A DNA stretch of 64,000 nt, from positions 12,467,001-12,531,000 of the forward strand of contig NC_092673.1 in NCBI RefSeq assembly GCF_964355755.1, in the 5' to 3' direction. A program made the translations under genes and the position numbers. The notes under the pieces were generated by a model that saw nothing but the letters and a program-made list of their open reading frames with translations, ran no database searches and was not told the origin of the DNA. Shown piece after piece: positions 1-11,455 of the stretch. This stretch comes from Antedon mediterranea (Eukaryota > Echinodermata > Crinoidea > Comatulida > Antedonidae). How positions within the stretch are numbered: the first letter of the stretch is position 1; the number at the start of each line of letters is the position of its first letter.

Positions 1-1212
1 TATTTAGGGAAACCAAGTTGGTGGCTGGTTAAGGAATAACTACTTTACGTATTTGACATAATGGAATAAACATAAACGTTGTGAGTATTTTTTAATTTAA
101 TTTTAATTTCCAAGATGATTTATTGCGATTTTTGCCGATGGCGGGTTTTCCTGAATCATGATATCGCCCTCTATTTTTCGGCAGCAAATAAAATATTGAT
201 AAAATAAGTTAATATAGTTTAATATCAATTTTTATTTATTTGAGTTATATATTTATTTATTGGTCTTATGTCTCATGGTTTTTTATATATGCTATTTTAA
301 ATTGTATGTCTGATTTTTTATGTTAACCCTATAACCTTTTTCCTTGGACTAATTATAACTGGGACCAGTGAGGCGTGACTGGTTGATGATGATGGTGTGG
401 CCAATGAGTTACATTTTGGGCAGTTGAAACCAGGCATCTACTATCAAATTGTTTGTTGTTATTTATTTTAATAATTTTAACATGCCAAGAATTGTTTTTG
501 TAAAGGAACGGGTAAGCAACATTTTGAGTAGGGTTACAGGTTTTTTTGGTAGGGTTAGGGTTTAATGTGAAATTTTTAAAGGTAGCCAAACTTGTGCATC
601 TTTAAATTAAAACCAGTAAACAAAAAATGTTGCTAAATATTAAAGTTGTTTGTTTTCGTTTTCTCAGGGCAGGCAGACACAAGGACAGGACACGAAGCCG
701 AACATTAACGTAAAAGAATTTCCATTTACATTATTATACATTATTTTAAAATGATACTTGTTAGTTAATATATTTATTATTTTATTTCATGTTTAATTCA
801 GCCCTACCCATAACCCTTGTTCAATCAAACATCTGTCAGCCTACAGTGAAAAAAGAAAAACCTATGGTATGTGGCTCTATTATAGATGGTATCAGAGGGA
901 GGGAGGGAGGGGGGTTAAGTGATTGACTGGCCCTTCAAAAAACGTGCTTAAAAGGTAACAGTCTCTAATAAATTTACAATGGGAAAGGTGACAGCTGGAC
1001 TTTCTGGGGCCAAATTGGTGAACTCTGAACTAGATTGTAGGATAAAGGTTATTTCTTCAATTTATTTGGTTTGTTTCCTCCTCAATCTTCCACCAGGGAA
1101 ATTAACCAGGAGGTCTCAGTGAAGTGGTACATTTACAACAAAAATTTCGTTCAAAGATTGATGTAATTGTGGGTCCGTTGCTTTGGAAATACAGTACAGA
1201 CATCACAACGAT
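1..1212. other. AT-rich sequence upstream of the exon array
   Basis: No convincing gene. One possible short exon lies at 668-709: 14 codons in phase 0, preceded by a pyrimidine tract and AG and followed by GTAAAA. It could be an upstream exon of the array at 1311-2492, but it is too short to support alone. A second stretch near 802-866, followed by GTATGT, is open in one frame, but its phase does not join to the first. A G-rich run lies near 897-915. The 353-589 minus-strand ORF has no recognisable domain. Confidence 0.4.
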
Positions 1213-2500
1213 GGGGCAATTGGATCTTTACAACAGGAATTAAAACCATTTTTAAACAATTTAATTCATGCTTTAATAAAAAAAATTAAAATTTTTTACT
1301 TTTTTTACAGAACAATGATGACGAAAAAGCAAACAGCTCGGGGTTAGAAGCAAACAGCTTGGGGTCAGAGTGGGTCCTAACTCCTCAAAATGTCCAGGTA
1401 AATATTAAATGTTAGTTAATATTAATATTAAATGGCAATTGGATCTTTACGACAGGAATTAAAACCATTTTAAAACAATTTAATTCATGCTTTAATAATA
1501 AAAAAAAAATTTTTTACTTTTTTTACAGAACAATGATGACGAAAAAGCAAACAGCTCGGGGTCAGAAGCAAACAGCTCGGGGTCAGAGTGGGTCCTAACT
1601 CCTCAAAATGTCCAGGTAAATATTAAATGTTAGTTAATATTAATATTAAATGGCAATTGGATCTTTACGACAGGAATTAAAACCATTTTAAAACAATTTA
1701 ATTCATGCTTTAATAATAAAAAAAAAAATTTTTTACTTTTTTTACAGAACAATGATGACGAAAAAGCAAACAGCTCGGGGTCAGAAGCAAACAGCTCGGG
1801 GTCAGAGTGGGTCCTAACTCCTCAAAATGTCCAGGTAAATATTAAATGTTAGTTAATATTAATATTAAATGGCAATTGGATCTTTACGACAGGAATTAAA
1901 ACCATTTTAAAACAATTTAATTCATGCTTTAATAATTAAAAAAAAAAACATTTTTTACAGAACAATGATGACGTTAATAATGAAAGCAGCTCGGGGTCAG
2001 AAGCAAACATCTCGGGGTCAGAAGCAAACAGCTCGGGGTCAGAGTTGGTCCCAACTCCTCAAAAAGTCCAGGTAAATATTAAATGTTAGTTAATATATTA
2101 ATATTAAATGGCAATTGGATCTTTACGACAGGAATTAAAACCATTAAATTAAAACAATTTAATTCATGCTTTAATAATAAAAATAAACATTTTTTACTTT
2201 TTCTACAGAACAATGATGACGAAAAAGCAAACAGCTCGGGGTCAGAAGCAAACAGCTCGGGGTCAGAGTGGGTCCCAACTCCTCAAAAAGTCCAGGTAAA
2301 TATTAAATGTTAGTTAATATATTAATATTAAATGGCAATTGGATCTTTACGACAGGAATTAAAACCATTTTAAAACAATTTAATTCATGCTTTAATAATA
2401 AAAATAAACATTTTTTACTTTTTTTACAGAACAATGATGACGTTAATAATGAAAGCAGCTCAGGGTCAGAGTTGGCCGAAACTCCTCAAAGAGTAAGTTT
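1213..2500 (+). repeat. Tandem repeat of about 220 bp, each unit holding one exon
   Basis: Six units begin near the words CAATTGGATCTTTAC and contain, in order, an AT-rich intron end, a polypyrimidine tract ending in TTTACAG, a short open block, and a GTAAATATT donor. The distances between successive exon starts are 218, 219, 213, 248 and 221 bp. Units 1-3 are nearly identical and units 4 and 6 carry a variant exon start, so duplication has happened more than once. The repeat spans exon plus intron together, as expected from unequal crossing-over of a single exon. Confidence 0.85.
1311..2492 (+). CDS. Tandemly duplicated exons of an Asn/Ser/Gly/Glu-repeat protein (partial gene)
   Basis: Six candidate exons lie at 1311-1397, 1529-1615, 1748-1834, 1961-2071, 2209-2295 and 2430-2492. 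Every one is bounded by AG and GT, has a length divisible by three (87, 87, 87, 111, 87 and 63 bp) and is open in phase 0, so any number can be joined or skipped without breaking the frame. Each encodes NNDD, then one to three copies of a seven-residue ANSSGSE-type unit, then (V/A)xTPQ. Joined, they give about 174 residues of acidic, Ser/Gly-rich, probably disordered sequence. Ser-Gly next to acidic residues resembles glycosaminoglycan attachment sites and casein-kinase targets; that is inference. No start or stop codon is assigned. The CCHC exon near 3250-3482 could belong to the same gene. I do not recognise the family. Confidence 0.6.
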
Positions 2501-2929
2501 TGCATTTTAATTTGTTTTTTTGTTTTTAGTTCAGGCAAATGTTAGTTAATATGATAAAGTTTTTCCCTACCGGACGTATTCGGTACATTTACACGTCAGG
2601 TAAACCACAACCAATTAATCTAATATAGTAAGTTTAAATAAACCAATTAACATATTCATTTGTTAATACTTTAAAACATTGGTCCCAATACCTCTATTAT
2701 CACATATTAATTATTACTTTCTCTATATTTGCAGTCTCTTAGGCCAAATAAAACTAATTGTTAGTTTCGCATTTTTTATTTTTTTTCAAATAACCTTTGT
2801 CATGGTCATGCGCAGTTGGAACCGTGAAGAGGCTTATATCTAGTCTTTCTGCAGTTTGTAACATTAAATAGCTAAAATCCATGCCGCCGGCGGGGACATG
2901 AAACTAACAATTCTTTTAAATTAAAATTT

Positions 2930-3192
2930 AAGTTCTCACGCACAAATTGGATGAGGGACTCATTTGGTCGAAAAGCTATTATATTATGGAATTCGTTATC
3001 GGAGGATGTACAGTAGTAGCTTCAAGATCAACCAATCAATTTAAGTCCGGTCTTGAACGGGCATGGTCCAACCACCCTCTTAATTTGCGCCATATTCAAG
3101 AGTTGATGTAATTATCAAGAGGGGCTTATAGGCATAGCCTAGCCTCGACTCCGGACCCAGCATTGCTGAGCTCCGGAAACAAGTAAACAAAT
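2930..3192 (+). pseudogene. 3' end of a non-LTR retrotransposon (LINE)
   Basis: Translation near 2947-3015 gives NWMRDSFGRKAIILWNSL followed by decayed sequence. This is the typical C-terminal tail of CR1/RTE-like reverse transcriptases (the S-F-x-x-R-A-I-x-x-W-N-S-L pattern). It is followed by a conserved-looking untranslated tail with 'cattgctgagctccgg'. Stops interrupt it, and no reverse-transcriptase core precedes it, so this is a 5'-truncated insertion, sitting between the exon array and the CCHC exon and perhaps inside an intron. Confidence 0.65.
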
Positions 3193-3249
3193 TAAGTTTA
3201 TTTTGCCTTATATTTAGCAATTTTTTAAAAAAGGTAAAAGGCTATTACA

Positions 3250-3482
3250 GTTATCATAATTTTTATATGTGTTTTGAGTTTAAAAGAACAAACAGTAAAA
3301 AACAGTGCTGTCCAAAGTGCAGGAAAACAAAAGACCAGATTTTCAGAGAACACAAGAGAGAGTGCACCTCGACGCATGAACATCTGAAAAAGGAAAACCG
3401 CCCAAGGAAACAATCTGCATTTTCAAAAGCGCAAATTGACGAAATTCAAAGGGCGTACGCGTGCTTCATAAAAACTTCCAAG
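3250..3482 (+). CDS. Candidate exon with a CCHC-type zinc finger and helical tail
   Basis: The block is preceded by TATTACAG and followed by GTATTTGG. It is open from 3267 to 3509 and encodes CCPKCRKTKDQIFREHKREC, a C-x2-C...H-x3-C arrangement that could bind one zinc. A basic stretch and a predicted-helical segment (SKAQIDEIQRAYACFIKT) follow; the latter resembles the short 'W-S-x-E-E-...-F-x-x-F-I' segment downstream of zinc fingers in many invertebrate nuclear or transposon-derived proteins. It could be the next exon of the gene containing the 1311-2492 array, with the LINE tail in the intron. Exon ends are judged by eye. Confidence 0.4.
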
Positions 3483-3509
3483 GTATTTGGTATAGATGAC
3501 ATCATCTAA

Positions 3510-3870
3510 CGATTAACTTTACTATAAGTTATTCGAAAGTTATGTAGTTATGGTAGTACTGTACACGATTTAGTTAGTCCTAATCAGGGTTATAAATAAT
3601 TGTTTGTCAATTTCTTAACCTACATTATCGGCCGGAATTATTGAATAATAAAGAAATCACTTCATTTCATATGTTTTTGGCTTTTTTTGACGGTGATATA
3701 AGAAAGATACAAAATACTGTAGTAATTCACAATTCAGCATTACATTAATTTCTGTTGTATTGTTTCGTTTTGTATAACTATATCGTTTAATTTCCAGATT
3801 ATTTTTTAATAGTTTTTCCAAACACTTAAATTATTTAATATTATATAAATAAACATAATTATCAATTACG
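3510..3870. other. No gene seen
   Basis: AT-rich intergenic sequence with no open frame that has a recognisable motif and no clear repeat structure. Confidence 0.5.
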
Positions 3871-4250
3871 CTACCAAATATTCATTTTTTCTATAAAATT
3901 AATCAAAATATGCACATTTTCCACACAATTAGCTTCATAATTAAATATTTTCAATACAAGTTGGGTAGCAGTGGGTAGCACATTATGTATGCTTTCATTT
4001 GATACCATACAGTTTGTCCATTTGCATTTTAAAGAATAATTTAACCCAAAAATGTGTTTTTTGGTCATTTTTGGGTCAAAGGTCAGTAAAAGCATTTCCG
4101 GTCATTTTTTCGCTGTTGTGTTAGACCGAATATAAATATGTATATTCTTAACAATTTGTCACCAAAACCAAATCTGTACGACAAGTGATTGTCAAGATAT
4201 AAGAACCACACATTTTTAATCTTTGACCCCGGATAGCAAATTTGGCACAT
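3871..4250. repeat. Dispersed repeat, second copy at 38530-38911
   Basis: The stretch from about 3890 to 4240 matches 38560-38905 in the same orientation: shared words include 'gggtagcacattatgtatgctttcatttgataccatacag'-like sequence (seen in both with small changes), 'gttagaccgaatataaat' and 'ataagaaccacacattt'. No coding content or terminal repeats were found, so the class is unknown. The second copy abuts the Helentron fragment. Confidence 0.7.
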
Positions 4251-5239
4251 ATCCCATGTTGTTCCTTGGGGTCAAATTATCCTATAACAGTTGAGATATT
4301 CTCTCCTAAATTAAATGCATAGAAATCTGACCCAGGTCCTAGACTAATATAGGCCTACTATCACTCTAATTCTCAAACATTTTTGTTTATAATTTTTAAT
4401 TTACTAAATGCGTTTTTTTTTTTCAAATCGTCCTCTGCATGAGACCTTTTTTAGCCTTGATAATCAAAAAACAAAATGAACAGTTGTTTTTTATTGTGTG
4501 CTATGTTTATATTTTTACTCACCTTATTAATTATTTATAATTCATAAATAAAAACAAATATGTTCATTCATTACCGGAAAATAAACCGGTTTGTGAGTAG
4601 GCCTAATAAACGATCCGATCCTTGCTTGTAAATTTGGGATTTAACATCATGAGAAACATGCGCATTAATTTTTATTTTCAGATAACGTATGCAGAGCACA
4701 CATGCGAGAGAGCATCAGCTAGGGCCGGGTAACACGTGTGTGTGTGTGTGTGTGTGATGAGAAACATTCCACGTCGATACGTACTAGTATTGTGTTGTGA
4801 ATAAAAAAAAACACAAACAGAAACAATTTGTTTATTTTTTTATTGATTGACGAAAAATACTTTTCTAGGCTACACATGGATATTATATTGACGACGTCGC
4901 GCTCGACTCCGACCACTGGGTGATTGATTCTTGCTTTCGGCCGGCGCCAACCGCTGAATACTATCTTTGCGCATATATGTATGTGATGTACCGTAATAGG
5001 CCTAGGTAGAATGTTGCTATGGTCATGTCTTATTACAATTTAAATGAAATAAAAGTAAAAATAACACAAGACAACAGTGTACACATGTAAATGTATTTAC
5101 AGACCATTTGGCCATTTTTTATTGTTTTTAAATTTTTCGAAAGTATTTTCAAATTTGCGAAAGAAAATCGGCGACCTTTTGCAAATTTTGCGAAAGCAAA
5201 TTTGACCTTAACGTTAACGTAGAAAGGGGTTCTCTCCAA
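4251..5239. other. No gene; (GT)n microsatellite at 4736-4757
   Basis: The stretch holds a perfect GT dinucleotide run of about 11 units and several AGGCCTA heptamers, but no open frame with a recognisable protein signature. Confidence 0.5.
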
Positions 5240-5716
5240 GACCCAGGGCGCCAGATTGGCAATGGTTTACCAAGCTATGTTTGAAGCTATCGCAAAAAAT
5301 GCCACAACAATAAAGCACGCCATTGATACCGCCGAACTGTGCATAAAGCATAAGTTCGCATTGAACAACAACAAGAATACAAGAACAACAAGAAGTGCAA
5401 CAACCTCCAACGCGACATCATGAAGAATCATCGTAAAAAGATTACCACATTCTTGACCCGAATGTCACCTGAAACACCCTACACAGCATATTTCGTCGCT
5501 TCTAGGCATCTCATACCATCGGCCAAGCCAAAACAAAAAAACAAACCGACACCACTCCCAAAACCTTGTATCCCACTGTAAATGCTGTTGAATTCTTAAC
5601 AAAGATAGCCGAGTTGGGGTTTGGAAAATTCAAGGATCAACAAGTTTGTCAAGAGTGCATATGACACCTTGACACCCGACGCACTGGTAATCCTGAAATC
5701 TATTGGTGTAACTTAA
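5240..5716 (+). pseudogene. Decayed coding relic, family unknown
   Basis: Several frames hold protein-like segments in one orientation: YQAMFEAIAKNATTIKHAID near 5266, then FLTRMSPETPYTAYFVASRH near 5450, then VEFLTKIAELGFGKF near 5587, and finally INKFVKSAYDTLTPDALVIL running to a stop near 5715. The pieces are in different frames with stops between them. The final block, an L-G-F-G-K segment followed by a short acidic tail and a terminal stop, looks like the end of a transposon-associated protein, but I cannot name the family. Confidence 0.35.
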
Positions 5717-6499
5717 TAGCAGTATACTATTTGCGACACCCACTCACCAGCAAAAAAAAAAGAAATTGGCAGAGTAGATTCGGATTACTTCCATTTTTTA
5801 TTTTACTAAATTATGTTTTTAGTTTTTATATACAATTGTCATGTGTACATAACAGACATGTACGTCCATAACCAAATGTGTATGTCCATAACTATAGAAA
5901 AATAAATATAGTATACAAATATTTCATTCGTTAAAAGATTGACTGCTCTATTTAACGAGGCGACATTAATTATTTGTTTTTTAACACAACTGCTGTGAAT
6001 TTTTGCAATACCAAACAAAAATTTACTAAATTAAATTATTAACATAAATTAAATTATTAATCTAAGCCTAGTCGCGGCGCCATATGATTATTCTCAGGGA
6101 GCAGAGCAGTTAAAGACAGTGCGAACTCTATACTTTTATTGCGACTTTCGCCAGCGGCCTACAGCAGCGTTGCGATGAAAGTAAATTTTCAAAATATTTA
6201 CAAAAACCTGAACGTGCATTAGTACCATTCATTATCACCGTTCAATATCCCTTTGTTACAATGTGTATGTACACATAACTTTATTTGTTTTTGTCATCAC
6301 ACGTAAAATTGTTAATACAGAGTTAAAAAAGTTACTTGTTGTGAATAAATCCATACCAAGAGTGACACTCTGACATGACCCTTTGGATAATTCAATAAAG
6401 AGGCATGCGCCTCCTCCTGAGACATGTTGGTTTGAGAAAAAATCAAGTTGTACAGTACAGTCATCCAGTTGGATAGTACAGTATAAGGTATTCCGAACA
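5717..6499. other. No gene seen
   Basis: AT-rich sequence. Overlapping opposite-strand ORFs at 6256-6601 share the same bases and have no motif except the THAP-like start at 6500, which is annotated separately. Confidence 0.45.
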
Positions 6500-7511
6500 A
6501 TGCCTAAAGCATGCTGTATTGGGGGGAGGTGCAACAGGACCCCAACATCCTACCCACATGTATCCTTTCTGCCTTTTCCAAGCCAAGTGGAAACTTTTTA
6601 AAAAGAGGATTTCGTGCAACTAACTAGACAAGGATAGATCTGAAGCCGTCTCATAAAATATGCACCAAGCATTTTTGTGTAGAAGATAATATAAACCACA
6701 CCGAAATACAAGAGATTAGAAAGAAGGGGAAAAAGATAAAATACAGTCTTTATCTTGGCGCTTTATATATATATATATTTCTAGGCTGTTGTATAACACA
6801 GTTCTTAAGAGCTCTAAGATTTTAAAAAGTTGCAGTTTTTACTGTTCAAACATATTTTTACCACCAGAAATGGTAAGTACAGTACAACTATTATTATATT
6901 TTTTAAATGGTCTATCGCGTTCATTCACAGCAATAAACGCTCCAGCTTGATGATGTGTTGTTACTGTGTTACTAATAGTAACATACCAAACCAAGTTATG
7001 TTTTTTTTTAATAGGTATTTGCTGCCAGCTGTGTCCTGTGTTTTCGCAGTGCAGAGAGAACACAATTTCAAGAGCAACATGAATATTTCATGTGATATGC
7101 GCTGCGATAGCCCAGGACATACAGCCAAGTTTGGCACGTATACCACAATTGATGCAGACACCCATAAAGTAATCCACATTGAAGTGGTCCAAGTAAGTCG
7201 TCAAGTCAAATTTACTCCATCTTCATTGTACCATAATACTTTACCTGTACTGTGCTTATAACAATTTTGGACATGCCACCTCCTAAATTATTGGTAATAA
7301 CTTTTTAACTGAATTTGTTTTACAGAAAGATGAATGTTCAAATTCACCGGCAATGGAACTGGAGGGGTTGAAAGAACATTGTTGGTTTTAAAGGGTTATG
7401 GAGTTTCAGTGGAAAGAATTTTTTCCAACAGGCAGTGTAGCTGCCTACCTCAAAAAGTTCATGAAGAATATAATACTCTACTTTGATGTGTGGCATGTTG
7501 CTAAAGGCAAG
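6500..7511 (+). pseudogene. THAP-linked DDE transposase-like gene, copy 1 (broken)
   Basis: The N-terminal part starts at 6500 with MPKACCIGGRC and a PHVSFLPFP segment, and in another frame continues with KPSHKICTKHFCVED near 6640. This is the C2CH THAP DNA-binding layout (C-x4-C, an 'xFP' element and C-xx-H-F). Downstream, an exon of about 7016-7191 (AG before, GTAAGT after) encodes YLLPAVSCVFAVQRE and SCDMRCDSPGHTAKFGTYTT, with a candidate first catalytic Asp. The next exon, 7326-7510, encodes KDECSNSPAMELEGLK and ends YFDVWHVAKGK. Between those blocks the frame shifts twice and an in-frame TAA occurs, so the copy is dead. The same order occurs in copy 2 at 11456-12960. Invertebrate and fish genomes carry many such 'RxDSPGxxAKxGxY ... 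DVWHxxK' proteins; I take them as transposase-derived, possibly Kolobok-like. Confidence 0.7.
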
Positions 7512-8620
7512 TATTTAACTACTTCAATTCATCACCTTTGCTGGACCAGCACTAATATGGAACATGATTATTGTTAGAAAATTATACACTCAACTGTTAT
7601 CTCAGTACGTAGTTCATTTAATTGCCAACAATCTTTAAACACAATATTTTAATTTTTTTTTAAATAAAAAGTGTGTTTTTTTTTAAAGATGTTATATATG
7701 ATCAAACTGCAGTAGTTAAATACATATAAAAACTATATTTTCTTAAATTGACATGCAGGTGTAAAAAAAAACAATGTACGAAAGGCTGGAAAGATTAAAG
7801 ACTGTGACCAGATAACAAAATAGATCAAATCCATTGCAACGATGATTTATTGGATTGCGTCAACTACACCCGAGACCAATGATTTGAGTTACGACAAGGA
7901 ATTAAAGAGTCCAAAAATTTAAAAGTATATACAATCATGTAAGAGGGATACACGAACATGAACATGAAACTCCCTTGTATCCCAAATGCATGCATGGTAA
8001 ACTGGAAGAACAGGATTACATTCAAACATTTTACTGTAATGTCTAAACACATGATTTGTTATTATCTCTGAATACAGGCTTTAAAGCTAAGAAAGTATTG
8101 TCAAGATTCTGAATTCTTTATATCTTTTAAGATCAGTTCAACAGTTATCACCTACTATCCAGACATATTCTAACAAATCATTCCATCAAGTTATCAATCA
8201 CTTCGCTCCAAAAATGCATCCATACCGTTTCAAGGGAATGATTACAACAAAGTAGTATTATACATTTTCCCAAAACAAGCTAAAATATGAAAAAAAGAAA
8301 AGAAATTAATCGAGTCATTGGAATGGTGAAAGACAAACAAATTTTGTTACTATTTTTCAGAACGTAATTTAATTTACACATGCGTAGCCTGTCACTTTTG
8401 ACGTGCTCATATAATGTAATTTCGAGTTGAAAATTAAGTCAAGAAAACAGAAATTGGGCAAAAAGAGTGCGTAATAACATTTAATGCGCAAAAATCTGCG
8501 CACTCATGGCAATTTTGTAAACGCTTAAAATTGCCTGAAACGTACTCTTTATTAGAGTTGAATATGTTTCCTGTAATCGAAAAAATCTTATTATTATTTT
8601 TTATTTGTTTTTCCTTTCAG
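7512..8620. other. AT-rich sequence between copy 1 and a downstream exon
   Basis: No open frame with a recognisable domain. It could be intron sequence of the THAP/DDE gene, since a good splice acceptor ends it at 8620. Confidence 0.4.
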
Positions 8621-8856
8621 AATATGCAATTAACGTCATTGAAATGGCAATGTACATGGCAAAATCAAAGACAAAAGAACTATATTACACACCAGAGATA
8701 ATGTGTGACCCAGGCACTATTGCAGAGAAAATGCAAAAACCTGACAAAAATGAGTTTGTAGCCAAGTTACTAAGCAGATTTAAACCTATTTTACTCTTAT
8801 TGGTGTCTATCTTATCTATCCAATGGTGGATATTTAATTCAATCAGAGTTTTTTAA
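8621..8856 (+). CDS. Candidate terminal exon, function unknown
   Basis: A strong acceptor (TTTTTCCTTTCAG) precedes an open block encoding EYAINVIEMAMYMAKSKTKE, a Tyr/Pro-containing middle, and a KNEFVAKLLSRF segment, with a TAA after 8853. The last 20 codons are hydrophobic, could be read-through, and a donor may precede them. It may belong to the THAP/DDE copy 1 gene upstream, but I see no motif that proves this. Confidence 0.35.
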
Positions 8857-8872
8857 TTGATCTGAAACCATT

Positions 8873-9090
8873 ACCGTATATGTTGGTGTACAAGACGCAC
8901 TTTTGACGCACAAATTTGACCTCTTATACACAGGTCACTTTCTCGCGCACCCTAAAAAGCCAAACAAAGTTAACAGTACAGTAGCCTCAACAACTAGGAG
9001 GCCTAGTCTACCTATTACTAGTTTACTAATCTGTCAATCAATGTAGGCCTAGCTAGTTAGTCTAGTATAGACCGATATACAGTATATAAG
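8873..9090. repeat. Solo end of a TA-class MITE
   Basis: The sequence from ACCGTATATGTTGGTGTAC onward, including 'acttttgacgcacaaatttgacctct', matches the reverse-complemented right terminus of the element at 43841-44679. No partner terminus was found nearby, so this is a truncated copy. Confidence 0.6.
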
Positions 9091-9094
9091 GGCC

Positions 9095-10043
9095 TGTTCA
9101 GACCTACAGAGTTATGCTTCGTATTGTACGCGGCGTACAAGTCCATAGGTCTGAACCAGGAAAAGATTAGTGGAAGCCACCTCGTACGACACTGATATTT
9201 CGTACGCTACGAAAGCTCAAGGTATGAGTTTAGTGGACGTCGCTTACAATACGAAAGTCACGCATCGATGAATATGACCTAGGTTAGATATCTAGCCAAT
9301 CAAATTACAATATTCGCCACATCACATCGTGACATGTGCTCCTCATCGTATAGCCAAGCTGATCCATTTGTTGTGATCGGTGAACGTGCGAAAAAATCAT
9401 ACCTTTTGTTGTTACACTATACAGTATTATTATTAATATTATTATATTAATTAATTTAAAATGTCATCGAAGCGTGCGCATTGGCGAGAAACCGAAGTAA
9501 AATACCTTATTTCATTGTGGGGAAGCCCTGAGTTTAGAGATCAGTTGGAAGTGAAAAACTGGCATAAAAGCACCGGCAACAAGATGTCTGTGTTCAACGA
9601 GATGGCGGACACGTTAGCAGATGAAATTGAAGGGGTCGTCGTATAAAGCAGCGAAAGACCGAGTAAATAAATCTGGAGCCGGTGCAAGTACGGGATTTGA
9701 AAATTTTTCTGCCATAAATGATATTTTAGGTCATATAGACCAAATATAAACCCAAACCCCAAAACGATCGGCTGGTTGGTATGCCTGACAACCCATCGAT
9801 AATGCCGAGCCCAAGTGTTCGGTCTAGGCCTGTAACTTCTACCCCAACCACTACTACTATTATTTAATAACAACGAAGGTAGGTCTAAGCGTGCAGTAGC
9901 GTTTGGTTAATCGCCAGCGAGTGACATCATATCCGTTTGTAACGCAACTTCGTTGCAATGAATCTGAACACTTTGCTCTTACGACGCTCATTAAAATATG
10001 ACCTTGGCTGTGATACAAAAGCATAACTCCGTAGGTCTGAACA
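9095..10043. mobile_element. TIR element of 949 bp with a Myb-like ORF (Harbinger-like)
   Basis: The left end TGTTCAGACCTACAGAGTTA and the reverse complement of the right end TGTTCAGACCTACGGAGTTA agree over about 25 bp with one mismatch. Subterminal copies of 'ggtctgaacc' and 'cgtacga' words add internal inverted structure. A short Myb/SANT-like ORF lies inside, as expected for the accessory protein of Harbinger-type transposons. No transposase is present, so the element is non-autonomous. A target duplication is not obvious; the left flank carries GGGCC. Confidence 0.65.
9461..9646 (+). CDS. Myb/SANT-like DNA-binding protein fragment
   Basis: The 61-codon ORF begins MSSKRAHWRETEVKYLISLW and contains the spaced tryptophan/acidic pattern of a trihelix Myb/SANT-like domain (R-x-x-W-x-x-x-E-x-x-x-L-I-x-x-W), followed by a helix-like segment (KMSVFNEMADTLADE). 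Such proteins are the second gene product of Harbinger transposons, where they bind termini and help import transposase. The upstream region is AT-rich and the ATG is the first in frame. The domain is cut after about 57 residues by a stop, shorter than a full Myb-like module, so it is probably truncated. It lies within the TIRs at 9095 and 10043. Confidence 0.55.
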   Translation: MSSKRAHWRETEVKYLISLWGSPEFRDQLEVKNWHKSTGNKMSVFNEMADTLADEIEGVVV

Positions 10044-10050
10044 TACACTG

Positions 10051-10878
10051 AGGGCCTGTTTCTATTGAAAAATAAAAAAAGAACGGTTTTTTGGAAACCG
10101 GTTTCGGCTGTTGTTTATAAATAAAGATCGCGTTGCAGCTCAATTTTTACTCCAATAAAACCGGTTCCGTCCATGTGCGTTCGTTATGAATGACATCATT
10201 ATATACACCACAATGCAGTTCGTTAGGCGGAAGCGTGATTGGATCGAGGTCATGTTTATTTTTTTTCACATAGCGCGATCCCCAAGAAATAGCATCCATT
10301 TCATCATAGAAGGGGGAATTATTACCTGAAACGTTATTGTGGTCCTTGGTTAAAGTAGAGGTACTATGATTGGCCTCTGATATTGTCAAGTTGAACTCGT
10401 CTAGCTTTAACACGCTTTACAATTATTCTTAAAAACATGTAGGCCTTAGGCCTACGTGAGTCTTTCTTCCGACTCCCGACAAGCCCCCTCATCTTCTTCC
10501 CTTCACATATTTTTTACGAACCTCGTAATGGCATCGGTCAACATTTTTTAGTTAAATAAAATACTCACTATCTAGAGAAATAAAGGTTTGACTGCGAGTT
10601 GACCGCAATCGTCCCAGTACAGCAGACTGGAGAGTTCAGTTTTTGGGGTCAAATTGAGACCGCGATTGTGTTGCAGCTAAAATTTGCTCCACGGAAACCG
10701 GTTTCAGAACGGTTCTTTGCGATCGAAACCGCAATCAATTGGGGTTTTTGAAACCGTTTTTAAGATCGGTTCTTTTTTTTGGTTTTTTGTGGGGACCCAT
10801 TTCTGCTGGCAAGAAAAAACGGTTCTTGAAAAGAACGGTATTCAAAACCGTATTCTCTGCTCTATAGAAATAGGCCCT
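10051..10878. mobile_element. MITE of 828 bp, AGGGCCTGTTTCT family
   Basis: The left end AGGGCCTGTTTCTATTGA and the inverted right end AGGGCCTATTTCTATAGA match over about 18 bp. Subterminal repeats of the AACGGTT/AACCGTT type run inward from both ends ('gaaccg', 'aaaccggttt'). The minus-strand ORF at 10147-10413 and plus-strand ORF at 10684-11025 have no recognisable domain. A second full member is at 50364-51240, and a related terminus is at 22859. Confidence 0.65.
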
Positions 10879-11455
10879 AATACTGCAATTCGCTGTCAGA
10901 TTAAATCATTGAATTATCAAAACAGTTCATATACAGTAATAGCAAAGTACAATTTGTTGACACTTGAAGCATCTATGCTTGATGAAGTGACCCCCAGACT
11001 TGACCTTAGCAATAAAATAAACTAAAGTGAAAGAAATTAAGTCTAGTATAATAAAGTAATATTATTTAGACATCATTTTTGTTTAAATTATTTAATAAGC
11101 ACATCATCTTTTACAGATTCAGTATTTTTTATTTTTCAATTTCAATTGCACAATTATGATTCAAATTACATTTTTTCAGGTAAATAATTTTTTGGTTAAT
11201 GTGAATATTACTATTATGTGACAATAAAATGACACATTCAAAAACAAATTTGAAATAAAAATATTTTTCAGGGGGACAATATATCTTTAAAACTGGTACG
11301 TCAACAAGCGAGCAGCGTTTTTTGTAAGAAATATTTCTTGTTTTATTATACCTGTATAAAATACCAAAAAAAAGGACCAACGCGGCGGTAACACACTTAA
11401 CACACAAAATAAAAATAAATTTATAATTATATAACTAATTATATAATTTATTCAG
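10879..11455. other. No gene seen
   Basis: AT-rich sequence ending in a splice-acceptor-like tract (TTTATTCAG) in front of the acidic block of the second THAP/DDE-family copy. Confidence 0.45.

Noticed and set aside
6256-6534. Minus-strand ORF of 92 codons
   Set aside because: Antisense to the THAP-like start at 6500, and no motif of its own.
10147-10413. Minus-strand 88-codon ORF
   Set aside because: Inside a MITE with no recognisable domain; acidic content alone is not evidence.
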